From the NCBI GenBank assembly GCA_026225945.1, contig JAMJFZ010002498.1, positions 1-64,000 of the forward strand: a DNA stretch of 64,000 nucleotides, written 5' to 3'. The stretch comes from Cricetomys ansorgei. Lineage: Eukaryota; Chordata; Mammalia; Rodentia; Nesomyidae. Positions 1 to 10,245 of this stretch are shown here, one piece after another. Positions within the stretch are counted from its first letter, which is position 1. Every line of letters begins with the position of its first letter. The notes below the pieces were generated by a model. It saw only the letters and a list, made by a program, of their open reading frames with translations, did not search any database and had not been told where the DNA came from. Made by a program: the position numbers and the translations under genes.

Positions 1-324
1 CCAGGGCGCAGTTTGTCCTCGCTTGCGCCAGGAGTGGCCGCGCCGCGGCCCCACAGGGAGTCTCCAGAACAAAGGCAACATTGTGTGTTCTGAGCACGGT
101 GGCGGCGCCCGCAGCAGAGGACCCGGTTGGGCAAAGACCAGCAGGAGCCCGGGATCACGGTCGAGGCGTCCTGGTGTGCGTGGGGCTCGGCCGCATCACG
201 CAGACCTCGCCGCCGGGGAGAGGCGGGTGGCCAGGTTGCCACTCGCGCCCTCGAGGATCCCGGCGGCGGGACGCAGGGCTGGCCCGCCCTACCCCGGCCC
301 CGGCGGCGCCCGGCCCGCGCTCAC
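1..324 (-). other. Col9a3: Col9a3 intron 1 (5' part) at window edge
   Basis: On the minus strand this stretch follows the GT donor at 323-324 and runs off the left edge. It is GC-rich and belongs to the promoter CpG island. No second exon is visible before position 1, so the triple-helical coding part of the gene lies outside the window. Confidence 0.65.
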
Positions 325-390
325 CTGCGCAGAGGAGGCCGTGAGAAGAGGCCCCAGCAGCAGCAGGGCGAGCGCGGGCGCTCCGGTCAT
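325..390 (-). CDS. Col9a3: Collagen type IX alpha-3 chain, first coding exon (signal peptide)
   Basis: The exon encodes 22 residues from the ATG at 390-388 and ends with CAG followed by a GTGAGC donor (324-319). The peptide is a textbook secretory signal: a short start, a leucine-rich core (ALALLLLGPLL) and a small-residue cleavage region ending SSAQ. Collagen IX alpha-3 is known to begin this way, with the collagenous part in later exons. The family protein is secreted into cartilage matrix, where alpha 1, 2 and 3 chains form a FACIT heterotrimer on type II collagen fibrils. No collagen triplets are in view, so identification rests on the signal peptide plus position next to Ogfr in the conserved OGFR-COL9A3 order. 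An in-frame upstream ATG at 501-499 would add 37 residues and bury the signal peptide, so the inner ATG is preferred. Confidence 0.75.
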
Positions 391-600
391 GGCTGGTGGC
401 GCTCTGAGCCCCGGCGGCGGCGGACGCGGGGTGGGGAGAGGGCGGGGGCGGCGCGAGCTGTGCGCCCCGCCCCGGCCCGCCCGCGCGCACAAGCCCCCCA
501 TTCAGCTGGGCCCACCTGGGCCGGCGGGGCGCCGCGTGGGCTGGAAAGAAAAACCAGCAACGTTTTCTGGCCTTCGTCTGAGTTAAAATTATCCCAGGAC
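391..600 (-). promoter_or_regulatory. Col9a3: Col9a3 CpG-island promoter region
   Basis: Dense CpG with GC boxes (for example GGGCGGGGGCGG at 440-451 and a CCCGCCCCGG run near 466-475) directly upstream of the signal-peptide exon. No TATA box is seen at a sensible distance. A TATA-less GC-box promoter fits, but the start site cannot be placed by eye. Confidence 0.55.
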
Positions 601-1009
601 TGCGCGTTACACACACGCACCTTTCAGCGCGCAAGAAAGACTCTTTTCTCTCCCACTCCTCTGCCAGGCCGTGGAAGAACCTCCGCAGTGAAGGGCACAC
701 CCAAGCTGCCAGGTCCCAGAAGATCCCGGTGGGTAAATCTCCCTTTACGATGCCTATCATGGCAAGGATCCTGTACAGGGAAGGACAGTCCAGTACTTCT
801 TGATAGCTACCCCAGCCCTCTCTTAATCTTGAACCGTCGGACAGGTCCATTTCAGCCACCATTGGGAAGCCTCATATCGCTGCCCAGGAGGGAGCAAGAT
901 GGTGAACTGGAAGAGGAGAGAAGCAGCCTGAAGATCAAGTGTTAGGACTGGCATCTGGAAGCAGGGCTCCACTGTAGTAGTCTTTCCCTTAACTCTCCAG
1001 ATAATTCTA

Positions 1010-1305
1010 CTAAGTTATGTGTATGAGTGTTTTGTCTGCACGCATGTATGTGCGCCCTGTGCGTGCCCGGTGCCCGCACGTATGCATGTGCACCGTGTGC
1101 GTGCCCGGTACCCACAGGTATGCATGTGTGCCGTGTGCGTGCCCGGTGCCCGCACGTATGCATGTGCGCCCTGTGCGTGCCTGGTGCCCATAGAGGTCAG
1201 AAAATACAAATGGTTGTGAGCCTCCTCATATGGGTGTTGGGAATCAAACTTGGGCCCTCTACCTGAGTAACAAGTGCTCTTAACTAACTCTCTAGCCCCT
1301 TCCCT
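1010..1305 (-). repeat. B3-type SINE (antisense) with internal 38-bp minisatellite
   Basis: The plus strand reads as the reverse complement of a B2/B3-family SINE, ending in the usual 'aagtgctcttaactaactc' tRNA-like head near 1270-1290. The body (about 1045-1195) is expanded into three to four copies of a 38-bp unit built around GTGCCCGCACGTATGCATG. The expansion lies inside the SINE, so it arose after insertion. Confidence 0.7.
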
Positions 1306-2854
1306 TAATCTTTCAAACATGTAAATTGCCTATGGCGCTCGCCAAAGCTAAAGGATCCCAGCGATCTGCCTTTCTGGGAATCTGAATTTCCCAAGTAGCA
1401 CTGCCTTGTGCTACTCTGCACACAGCATGGCAGAAGCTTCATGTCTGTAGGCACCTGAAGGCAGGGATCACGTGACAGGAATTAACAAGACTAAACACGG
1501 ATGTGCCTGCGCAAAATGGACCCATGGGAAGCGTGGCTTTCACCTGCCAAGTGAGGTAACAGGAGATTCTCACTCCACTATCAAGCACCCAGCTGCTACT
1601 CAACTTTGACAAGCAGTCAGAGACACCAGAACACCTCTTCCGATCAACCCAGACAGCAGAGGCTGCAGCTGGGGGCTCTGAGCAGCCATCCCATAGCCTG
1701 GGACAGATGACTCTGGTTCAACCTGAAGACCAGGGTGTCGTGGGCCCTGTAAACTGTCTCCCACCTGACCCAAGTTCCCCTAGGCAGCACAGCCCAGTCC
1801 TTGCTACCTCAGCAACTGCTGGATGCCACTCGGATGAGGCACAGCTGTCCTTCAGACTGGCAGGTGAGGCAGGCTTGGCTTTCATCTCCTTCACACCCCC
1901 ATACCTGCAGATCTCTGGGGTCAGGCTGGCCTCTCATCCTAGACCTGTTAAGTGCAGCCTCCCAGAACTCGTCTTTGGGCTGTGCGGAAGTGAAGCTGTC
2001 TCTTTTGGTATACCATTCTCCCCGAAGGTCAGTTCAAGTGAGCAGAAAGGCCAACCATCCCTAGTGTTGGTATTTCCCACCCAGCTTGGATCCCAGCCGT
2101 CTAGTCGAAGGTGCTGGGCCCTGGGGACCAGAGGGACCCCACTGAGCATCCATCTCACGATGGAAACCTCACCAGTGAGTCGAACCATAGCTAAGGTGCC
2201 GGGAGGCCCACTGCCTTCTTGGGCTAGCCTTGGGAGGGCTCTGTCCATAGCACAGTACCATGACCTCGAATGACATTGGACCCCTGGGTTCAATTCAAGG
2301 GGAGCTGCGACCCTCCCTCAGGACAATACCCAAGACCGTGCTCGATTGCCACCTGTGTGTACAAAGGTGTATGTGGCTCCCTCCTCTCCAGGCTCCACAA
2401 AGCTCCTGACATGACAGACAAGCGTTGGGGAGTGAGAGGAGGGAAAAGTCAGGGCAGAGAAGCTACAGTGGGTTGCTGTCTGATGGGCCACCCAGGGCCT
2501 TGGGGGACAGCACCTGTCATCAGTAAAGACAGGACTGGTCTAGACATGTAAACCCAACACTCCCCAGCCCACCCAAGAGGGCTATGTACCAGTTCCCAAG
2601 TCCTTGAACAGGTGACAAGTGTAGCTAAGGGGCTCATGTCCAGCCTTGTTTTCAAGAAGGCTGTATGTTTAGGGCAGGCCTGTGTGGGGTGCCTGTGCTG
2701 AGGACCTGTGCCCAGCAAGACCTGCAACCAGTGTCTGCCAGGCTCATGATACGGCACTGGCCAGGCTGCTCTGAACTGGGAGCAAGAGGGAAGTCTAGAG
2801 GAACCAACCCACAGAGCCCACAGACAACAAACAGGACCTTGGTCCACACCAGAA
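1306..2854. other. Col9a3-Ogfr intergenic segment, no gene recognised
   Basis: About 1.5 kb of ordinary-composition DNA between the Col9a3 promoter side and the Ogfr polyadenylation site. A 188-codon plus-strand open frame (1707-2273) has no recognisable domain. I see no exon structure, RNA gene or clear regulatory motif. Confidence 0.5.
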
Positions 2855-3161
2855 GACAAAGTCTAAAGAGTTTATTCAGAAAAGGCCTCACTTGGCACCA
2901 GACTAAGAAAAGAGGCCCCTCCCCCAGACCCTTAGGGTCTGTTCACAAACAAGGGGCTCAGAGGGCAGCGGGGGAGGACACAGTGAGGTAAGGAGGGTTC
3001 TGAAGGCCTTGGCCTTCCCTGAGGGGAGGGCCTCAGTCCCTCTGGTGGCCACTTCAGTGACCACCAGGGAGAGGCCAGCACTGTGGGGCACCGAGAGCCA
3101 ACAACAGGGCTCGGGGACTCCGAAACCCCTACAGTGGGCTGAGCAGGACTGAGATGCTCCT
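2855..3161 (-). terminator. Ogfr: Ogfr 3' UTR and polyadenylation signal
   Basis: A canonical AATAAA on the minus strand lies at 2876-2871, 286 bp past the Ogfr stop codon (3164-3162). Cleavage would be expected roughly 15-25 bp further on, near 2850-2860, giving a compact 3' UTR of about 300 bp. No other close match to the signal lies between it and the stop. Confidence 0.8.
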
Positions 3162-6100
3162 CTAAGGCTTTGGGGGTTCAGCAGAGGCCCCCACCCTTGC
3201 CAACTCCTCTGATTCATCCACTGCGGTTCCTGTGGTGTCAGAGACAGGGTCCTCCACCAGGTTCACAGAGGTACCCTGTTCTGGTTCCACTGGGCTTCCA
3301 GGGTTCTCAGGCCCGTTCCCATCCTCTTGGGCCTCAGGACACTCTGAAGGGGCCTCAGGCAGGGCTTGGGCCTGCACCTCAGTGTTATGGTCACTGGCTA
3401 CTCCGTCACTCCCAGCCCCCTCCTCCACTTTCCTCCGTTTTCTTACCTCATCAGCCACCCTGGCCCCATGGGTCACAGAACAGAGCTGCTCAGCTTCCCT
3501 GGGTTCCTGGCTGACAGGGCTGAGGGCACACCCCTCAAGGTTGAGGACAATTTTCTCTACCTCAGAGACGCCCTGGGGATCTGGTTCCCCTGAGGCCTGT
3601 TCCTGCCTGTTCCCCTCCAACTTCCTCTTCTTGCTCTCTTTGGGGCTCAGGGACTCAGCCTCATCCCTCTGGCCCCCATCCAAGGTCCCTTCATCCTGGG
3701 GTTTTGTGCTCAGCGGTGAGGGATCCTCGGCTGTTCCACTGTCCCCACGCAGGTCCCTTAAAGATCCACAGGTCCGACCCTGGGCATCAGCCTCTTGGAC
3801 GGGGTTCCCAGAGCTCTCACCCTCATCTGCCTGCCCTGGTCCCACCAGCTGCCGGGCTGCAGCCTGGGGCCTGAATCTCCGCAGCTTGTTAAGGGGCCCC
3901 CAGACAAACTCGCAGCGGGGCTCAAAGTGCTCCCACGCAAAGTGCACGAGCTCCCGGCGCTGGTGCCGGCAGCGCACGGCGAACAGGAAGTAGTCCAGGG
4001 CACTCTGGCGCACGCTGGGCAGTTTGCGCTGCACTAGTGTCTCCTCCAGGAAGAAACGGACCAGCGGGGCCTGGTAGTGCTCCAGGCCCAGCTCACCCAG
4101 CGACTTGAGGATGCGCGTAATGCGCAGATTGTTGTGGCTGTGGCTGTGAAGACAGGTAACAGGAGGTTGGATGGCCCCGGCCCTGGGGGTGCACATTTGC
4201 CCAAGGCACCCCCAGTTGGCTCCATCTCAAATCTGCAGGGTCTTCTTAGGCCCCCACCTAGGAAACGGTTCAGGTACCCTGGACCTGTCCTGAGAGGTCC
4301 CAGTCCATGAACTCCTATCTGGGAAACACTGCTGAAAACCAGAAGGGCTGACATCCTGGCAGACCCAGAGTGACTGCTGTCTTAGACCTCCCTTGCTTCT
4401 GCTTCCTGGGTGGGTGGAGGGGATAAAACTCCCAAGCCAAGAACTGCTTCCTATAGCCTCGCAACCCTGCCAGGTGGCAGCACCTACCCCGTGGGTGAAG
4501 AGGGTATCAGAGCCTGTATTAGACCTCTCTGCTTGAAACCCAGCCCCAGATGCTGAAGGGGAACAGCAGGGACGGGAGGATGCCAGAAGGGCCGTATTCT
4601 CACCTGTTCAGGTTGTGGAAGCGCGGCTGAAAGTTGTGTGCACGGCATACGGCACCTGTGTCCCGGTCCTTAAGCTGGATCCCGTAAAAGCCCAGCATGA
4701 GCTCATAGGCCCGAACAAGACGCTCTCTGACCTCCTTGGAGCTTTTAAATGCCTAGAAAACAATCCTCTGGGGGTTCAGGTGGCCCTCACTGATCACTGT
4801 TCCCAAGTAGCACTGGATGGGCCACTGGATACCAGGTAGGCCAATGCGTCCCGTAGGCCCTGACTCAGCCTCTGAGGGTGAGATTACACCAACACCCCAA
4901 CTTTCTTCTCCGTGAGACCTAGGAAAGCTGTCATCTCTATGAGCCTTAGCCCCTGCCCGAGGCACTCCTGGCTGTCCGTGTCCTGGCTCTCCCGCCCTGA
5001 GCCCCTGCCCTAGGCACTCCTGGCTGTCCGTGTCCAGGCTCATCTCCACTTCTCAGGCTCTTAGGGCCGGCCTCCTTTCTCTGATGTCTCCAACAGGCGG
5101 ATGCCTGATGCTACAGAGGCACCATGGGGCCCTTTTGGCCCCTGAAGCAGCGCAGACTCAGATCAGGCAGAGGTAGCTCTCCTAACTTCCCCAGTCTAGC
5201 CGAGGAGGAGAACTCACCTCGACCTCCTTGAGTGTAAGGGGCTTGGCGTGCCAGTTCACTCCTGGTTCCCTCAGAGGAAACAGCCTACGAGATGGCGAGG
5301 GAAGAGGCATGTTAGTGTCCGGCAGCAACTCATTTGTCTTTAACTTGGTGGCTCCCTCTCATCCCTGGAAGGGGCTGGCTGGGCTCTCCTGATCCAAAGG
5401 AACTGGTAAGGATTCAGTCGGCAGACAGCAGATGAGATGGGGCCTCAGCCCATGTGCTCAGTGGGCTGTGTGATAAAGTCAGAGTGGACAAGACCGGAGT
5501 GCCTGCCTGTCACCTGTGGGGGCCCCTTCCTATGCGTTCATACTTTGCTCTTTCTTGTCATTAATCCTGGAGAATTATTCCTAAAATGTACCCCATGCCA
5601 AGATGACACTGGGAACCGCCCAGTGAGCTGTCTTCAAGCAAGGGATATTGTAGTTGCTAGGAAATGACATTTTCTGAGGCTGCTGTTTGGCACCTCACTC
5701 ACGCCCTGCTAAAACCAAGTCAGATGTAGTCCAGCTTCAGCTGCCCCTCTGGACCTATACACAACACCCCTGCCGCCCACAGACCTATAGGGCCCAACAG
5801 CAGGGACACTAACTAGAGGCCTACAGGTAATACCTGTCACATGCATATAGGCTTATGGGAAGTAAGGATTGCTTCACACACGCCGAAACCTAGACACTCC
5901 ATGAGCACGCCCGCCTAGATGTCCAGGCCCTCCCTTTCCCTGAGACCTGCCTACTCAGTCCCACTCACCACTGGATGTATGAGTGATTTTCTTCAAGGAG
6001 GTCATAGTTGTCTTTCCAGTTTTGAAGAATGTCCTCAATGAGAAAACCTGGAAGCCCCATAGGGAGATGTCAGCTACAGAGGCCAGAGTAGAGCAATGTC

Positions 6101-8877
6101 AAAATCACTGCCTGTCCTCAATTTCTTTAGGGTTCAATCCATAGCGCACCTGATATAACTAGGTAACTAGGCTTACTTCTGTCGGTGAGGGGTGCATGAC
6201 TTCCTCTCTGGGGCATATACCCTATTAGCCAGGAAGATCTGTACTCAAAAGAAACCTCCATAGGAACCAAGCCTGAAACACAGTCTTGGGAAGGTGCCTT
6301 TAAAGGGCCAGACAGCAAACATCTCAGCTAGGTAACTACATGGCCTTTCCTGTGCAATAGCAAGAAAGTAACTGCATAAACGGATGGGTGTAAGCACACC
6401 AGCAAAACTTTACTTACACTGTTTAGCCTCAAATAATGTTTATGTCACAAAACAGATATGGTGACTCAAGCCTGTCATTTCAGCTCTTGGAAAGCTGACA
6501 TGGGAAGGTCTTGAGTTTGAGGCCAGCCTGGGGTACACAGAAAGACCGTTTTAAGACTTCAAATGCTACTTTCTGGCCCTTCAACCTAAGATCCCAAGAT
6601 CTTTGGCAGCTTCAAGGGGGTACTGTGGGGCCATTTGAAAGCCATAGCTGGACTGAGGACAACAGACATCCTGAATCAGGTCCTAACAGCCTGGACCGCT
6701 GACCAAGAACAGAGGTGCTGGGGCTGGGTGGGCAGGTACCATTTGGCTGGAAGCGGATCTCGTTTCTGTAGAAACTCAGGTTGGACATGTCGCCATTGCA
6801 GTCTTGATCTGCCAGGTCCTGAAGAGCCAGAGAAAGGATGGCTGAGGACTCCGGAGAGACAAGCTATGTCTGAGGGCCCCTCAGATTCATGCAGTCAGGG
6901 ACAGCTGTTCGAGACCCCAAAGCTTGGTTTGGGGTTCCCTCTGTGACCAAGGGTGGGTTTAGAGGATAGTACCACCTTCATCTCCCCACCAGCCAAGGCC
7001 ATGGATGGTAGCTCCCCTTCTGTACCTCAAAAATACCACAGGGGATGCCAGTAAGTCATGGATACAGGGACAGGACTGAAGACGACCTCATGCACCAGCC
7101 AGGGAGCCCCATGTGGAGCATTGATCCATATGCTCTCCAGGAGGATACAGCTGGTTCCCCATTGTAAAGCTAGGCTCTGAGGCTTGGGCAGGGCAACATG
7201 TCCTGTCACCCATGACTAGGGAGGGAAAGGGCATGGGTCTGAACTGACAGTGAACACCCAGGACCCAACGCTGGATTTTCAGAAGGCCAGGGGTATGCTA
7301 CTTGGGAAGGGGGCTCAAGGTAGGGCTGTGCATACCCACCGGGTAGTGGTGCCGGTACCTTCGCATGTCCTGCATAGCCCGCCAGTTTCGGTACCCTGTC
7401 ATCCTGGACTGGGGAGAGAATGAAAAGGATGAGGTGCCTGCCAAGTGCCCAGGATGAAGGCAGCGACTCCTCGGGCCAACCACTGAGGTCCAAGTAAGGG
7501 GAGTGGATGCTTCTGTTTCTTTTTCTGTTCCTGGTCCCCACCTACCATGTGTCAGGGTTCTGAGAAAGCAGATCTGGACCTTAGAGAAACTCCCCTCTGT
7601 GCGAGCACAGACAGTGGGACTGGAGGAGCCTCAGCTAGCATCCCTGCCCATCTCATGACTCCCCTCTCGTCCTAAGGGTGTCTTGGCCCAGGCTAGCCTG
7701 AACACTGCCAAGGTGTATGTGATGCTCTTCTACCCCAAGCCCCAGCAGCATCTGTCTTGTCTGCTGGACCAACTCATTCTGGTCCAAGCCCTCTGTGTGC
7801 CCTGCCCCCTCCCCTCAGTACTATAGTATTTCTCCTCATGTTATGCTGTGAGTGCTCACCCGGCTGTATCGCCAAGGACAGTTAGTTTGCCAGCCACAGC
7901 CTCAAGAGAAAATCCAGGTGCCTCTGGATGGGTCTGACAGATGGATGAATGAGGCCCTTACCTTGCAAACCCCTGCTACTCCCTGGATCAGTGTGACGGA
8001 AGACACCGTGCCTCCAGGGCTGGGATTGACTTTTAAGAGGCTCCTGCCTCAGTAGACCCCAAGAGCTCGCGTGGGGGGAAATGCTCACCCGACCTTTGGG
8101 GAGGCCTCACCACCCACAGGAGGAGTTAGCCTGCCCTGTAAATCTGACTCCTCACAGCTTCAGCTTCATCCCAGTGTGGTCAGGCAGAGGCCAGCGCTGG
8201 CATGCCTGGAAGACTGGCCTGAGAGCCAGTCCAAATCCTGGACCACTTTCCCACAAACGCCAGACAAGCCAGACAACCAGAGAGTGTGGCAATGGGGAGA
8301 ACGGATCTTGGCATCGTGTCCTCACCGCATTTTCTAAGCTCTCCATCACACCTGAAAGCAACAGCTATAACCAGGAGTGCGTCTTACAGCGGCATCAGAC
8401 CCACACGCTGCTGGCTACCCCAGTACACCGGGAGACAGCTCCCGGGGGCGGCACGTTACCGGAGCCAGCGGCGGACAGACGCCCCCTGCCCGGGGCCCCA
8501 GGCCAGGGCCGCTTCCGAGCGGGCGGATGCGGTCTGCAGCGGGGGCGCCCGAGCAAAGGCCACCCACGCAGGACCAGGCCCCGGGGCGCGCTCTGACGTC
8601 ACCGGCACACGACCCTCGCCGGTCGCTGCCCTGACGTCACCCGCGCTCGGGCCGACATGGGCCCGGCTTCCCCTCGGGACAGCGGCCTGGGCCGGGCGCC
8701 CACGGCCTGGCGTCGCCCTCCCGTGCCGCGCCGCACCTGGAACGCGCCGGGCCGCGTCTCCTCCGCGTCGCCGTCCTCGTCGCCCGTGTCCTCGTCGCCC
8801 GTGTCGTCCGCCTGGCCGTCCTCGCCGTCCTCCTCGCTCTCGTCCTCCCAGGTGGAGTCGCAGTCCAGGTCGTCCAT
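3162..8877 (-). CDS. Ogfr: Opioid growth factor receptor (complete, 7 coding exons)
   Basis: Coding exons, 5' to 3' on the minus strand: 8877-8737, 7408-7340, 6818-6740, 6047-5969, 5284-5218, 4752-4604, 4143-3162. All introns are GT/AG, phases match, and the joined frame is 1566 bp (521 residues plus stop). The family binds [Met5]-enkephalin, is associated with the nuclear envelope, inhibits growth, and is unrelated to GPCR opioid receptors. Visible: an acidic N terminus (about 1-43), the conserved OGFr_N core (about 48-290, with MTGYRNWRAM and LMLGFYGIQ), then a hydrophilic tail with basic nuclear-import clusters KKRK (366-369) and RKRRK (429-433). The tail has one GPENPGSPV-like unit (472-480) where I recall mouse has many 9-residue and human several 20-residue copies, so the protein is shorter than either. 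Identity is certain; exact ends of the exon 7 acceptor have a 6-bp alternative. Confidence 0.97.
4945..5045. repeat. Two-copy tandem duplication in Ogfr intron 5
   Basis: Two adjacent copies of a roughly 53-bp block share 'ggcactcctggctgtccgtg' (near 4959 and 5012) with few differences. It is fully intronic (intron 5 is 4753-5217). Confidence 0.6.
6455..6552 (+). repeat. Diverged B1-like SINE in Ogfr intron 3
   Basis: Sequence resembling 'ggtgactcaagcctgtcatt' followed by 'gaggccagcctgg' matches the left and middle parts of a 7SL-derived B1/PB1 element in plus orientation, heavily diverged. It lies in the intron between coding exons 3 and 4. Confidence 0.55.
8594..8601. promoter_or_regulatory. 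Ogfr: Perfect CRE palindrome (TGACGTCA), intronic copy 1
   Basis: Exact 8-bp CREB/ATF consensus, 136 bp inside Ogfr intron 1 and within the CpG island. Its twin lies 38 bp away at 8632-8639. Function is inferred from the motif only. Confidence 0.6.
8632..8639. promoter_or_regulatory. Ogfr: Perfect CRE palindrome (TGACGTCA), intronic copy 2
   Basis: Second exact TGACGTCA, 98 bp from the exon 1 donor and 38 bp from the first copy. Two unmutated CpG-containing CREs in one CpG island suggest selection for CREB/ATF binding. Confidence 0.6.
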
Positions 8878-8903
8878 GCTCAGGCGTCAGTCCCGCTTTC
8901 CGC

Positions 8904-8920
8904 GGAAAGGAAAGTGAAAA
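8904..8920 (+). promoter_or_regulatory. Ogfr: Interferon-response-like element (IRF/ISRE) in Ogfr promoter
   Basis: The plus strand reads GGAAAGGAAAGTGAAAA, containing an exact GAAANNGAAA core (GAAAGTGAAA, 8910-8919), 33 bp upstream of the Ogfr start codon and between it and the GC box. OGFR is listed among interferon-responsive genes in common human gene sets, as far as I recall, so the motif has a plausible role. Confidence 0.6.
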
Positions 8921-9129
8921 GGAGGAAGCCCGGGGGCGGGGCGGCGCCAGGCCCCGCCCACCGCCCGGTTTCCGCCGCCGCGCGGGGTGCCCGCCGCGCT
9001 GCTGGCCTCCGAGCTGCGGCGGTGTTCCCGGGGAAGGCGGTGCCCTGAAGGACACCGGGGGCTGTGCGCGGGAGACTAGCCCGGTCCCGGGAGGCGTGCA
9101 CGCGGGCTCGCTGTGTGCTTGGTGCCATC

Positions 9130-9345
9130 ACTGCAGGGCCCTGCTGAGACAGGAGCTCCATCACCGGCAGCTCCCAGATAGGCGAGGCCGACGTCCAGCA
9201 AACCGCGGGCTCCTCCGGTCTCTGCCTCCCAGCCCTGGGATTGCAGGTCCACACCACCAAGCCCAGCTTCTAGGTGGGGGTCAGACTCGGGTCCTCTTGC
9301 TTGCAAGGCTTTTTTTTTTTTTTTTAACCAATTGAGCCATCTCCA
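9130..9345 (-). repeat. B4/B1-type composite SINE (antisense)
   Basis: The plus strand shows a B1-like right half ('cagccctgggattgcaggt'), then the 'gactcgggtcctcttgcttg' segment, a T tract at 9309-9325 and 'aattgagccatctcc', the reverse complement of a tRNA-like SINE head. The order fits a B4-class composite in antisense, inserted upstream of Ogfr. Confidence 0.6.
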
Positions 9346-10045
9346 TAATCCCCTCTGCTTTATGAAAGAACAGTAGTGAAACCCTGAAACCTCGGGAGGT
9401 CTGGACACCCCCCACTGTCCACTGCAGATTCCTGGGATCATGTGGATAGGTAGCCCTGGGGTGCTAGGTGGAACCCCACTGCTGACTGTTGCCATGAGCC
9501 TGACCAGCGTTGTTATGTGACATACTGTTTTGAGGCAAGATAGAAAAAGTAAAGGAGACATGGCCGGGAGGCAGGAGAAAGGGCCCTCATTCCGGTCAGG
9601 TTGGAGTTTCTTACAGGTGAGAGTTATGGATTCTAGGAGAGTTGACAACATTTGCCTACAAAGAGAAAATATTCCTTTAATATAGCCATATTCCAAATAA
9701 AGTTAAAATAGTAACGATTGTACTTCAGGCTGACGTGTACATGACCTTTGGGTGTGACCTCACTCCTTGACCATATATGAACCTCTCCTTTTCTGGAAAT
9801 CTCACAGTGAAAATGTATTGTTTTTATACTGTGACTGTCCAGTACACAACAGACACTACAGTGCGATCTGTCGGCATTCCCTAGCAACTTCCTGAGTTGG
9901 AACTTCAGAAAGGACTACTGTAGGGCTTATGGGCCACTTTCCCGAGAAGCCACACTTGAGTGTGCTCCGCTTCTCCTAAACCTCTATCAACCCTCTGCTT
10001 CACACTGACTCATCCTGTGAAGTCAAGGATCCTGACTTCACCTGA
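9346..10045. other. Ogfr upstream intergenic segment
   Basis: No exon, RNA gene or clear repeat family recognised. Moderately AT-rich between 9650 and 9850. Confidence 0.4.
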
Positions 10046-10049
10046 GCCA

Positions 10050-10245
10050 TCTCAAAACAGAACTCATGGTCAGAAGGGCTCTGTGGGTAAAGGCACATGC
10101 CATCAGACTTGACAACCTGAACTCAGTCCCTGGGACCCACATGGTAGGAAGCAAAAACTGACTTCGGAAAGTTGTCTCTGACATCTACGAGTGCACCCGC
10201 ACAAATGCATTTGCACAGTAAGTAAAAATGTAATAAAAAACCACA
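10050..10245 (+). repeat. tRNA-derived SINE (B2/B4-like), plus strand
   Basis: Reads 'gggctctgtgggtaaaggca' then 'gggacccacatgg' and an A-rich tail with 'aaaaatgtaataaaaa' at 10224-10239. This is the A-box-like head, body and tail order of a rodent tRNA-derived SINE, diverged. Confidence 0.6.

Larger units (their letters stand above)
8400..9110. promoter_or_regulatory. Ogfr: CpG island at the Ogfr 5' end
   Basis: High GC and dense CpG spanning the end of intron 1, coding exon 1 and about 230 bp upstream of the start codon. A GC box (GGGGGCGGGGCGG, 8932-8944) lies about 55-67 bp upstream of the ATG. No TATA box is seen, fitting a broad CpG promoter. Confidence 0.75.

Noticed and set aside
1707..2273. 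188-codon plus-strand frame between Col9a3 and Ogfr
   Set aside because: No domain, no splice or promoter context, and composition of ordinary intergenic DNA. Not called without transcript or conservation support.
3162..8877. Ogfr as a classical GPCR opioid receptor
   Set aside because: No transmembrane segments; the sequence matches the soluble, nuclear-associated OGFr family.
8081..9335. Plus-strand frames of 171-349 codons over the Ogfr 5' end
   Set aside because: Antisense shadow of the Ogfr CpG island and exon 1; arginine/proline-rich as expected from GC-rich DNA.
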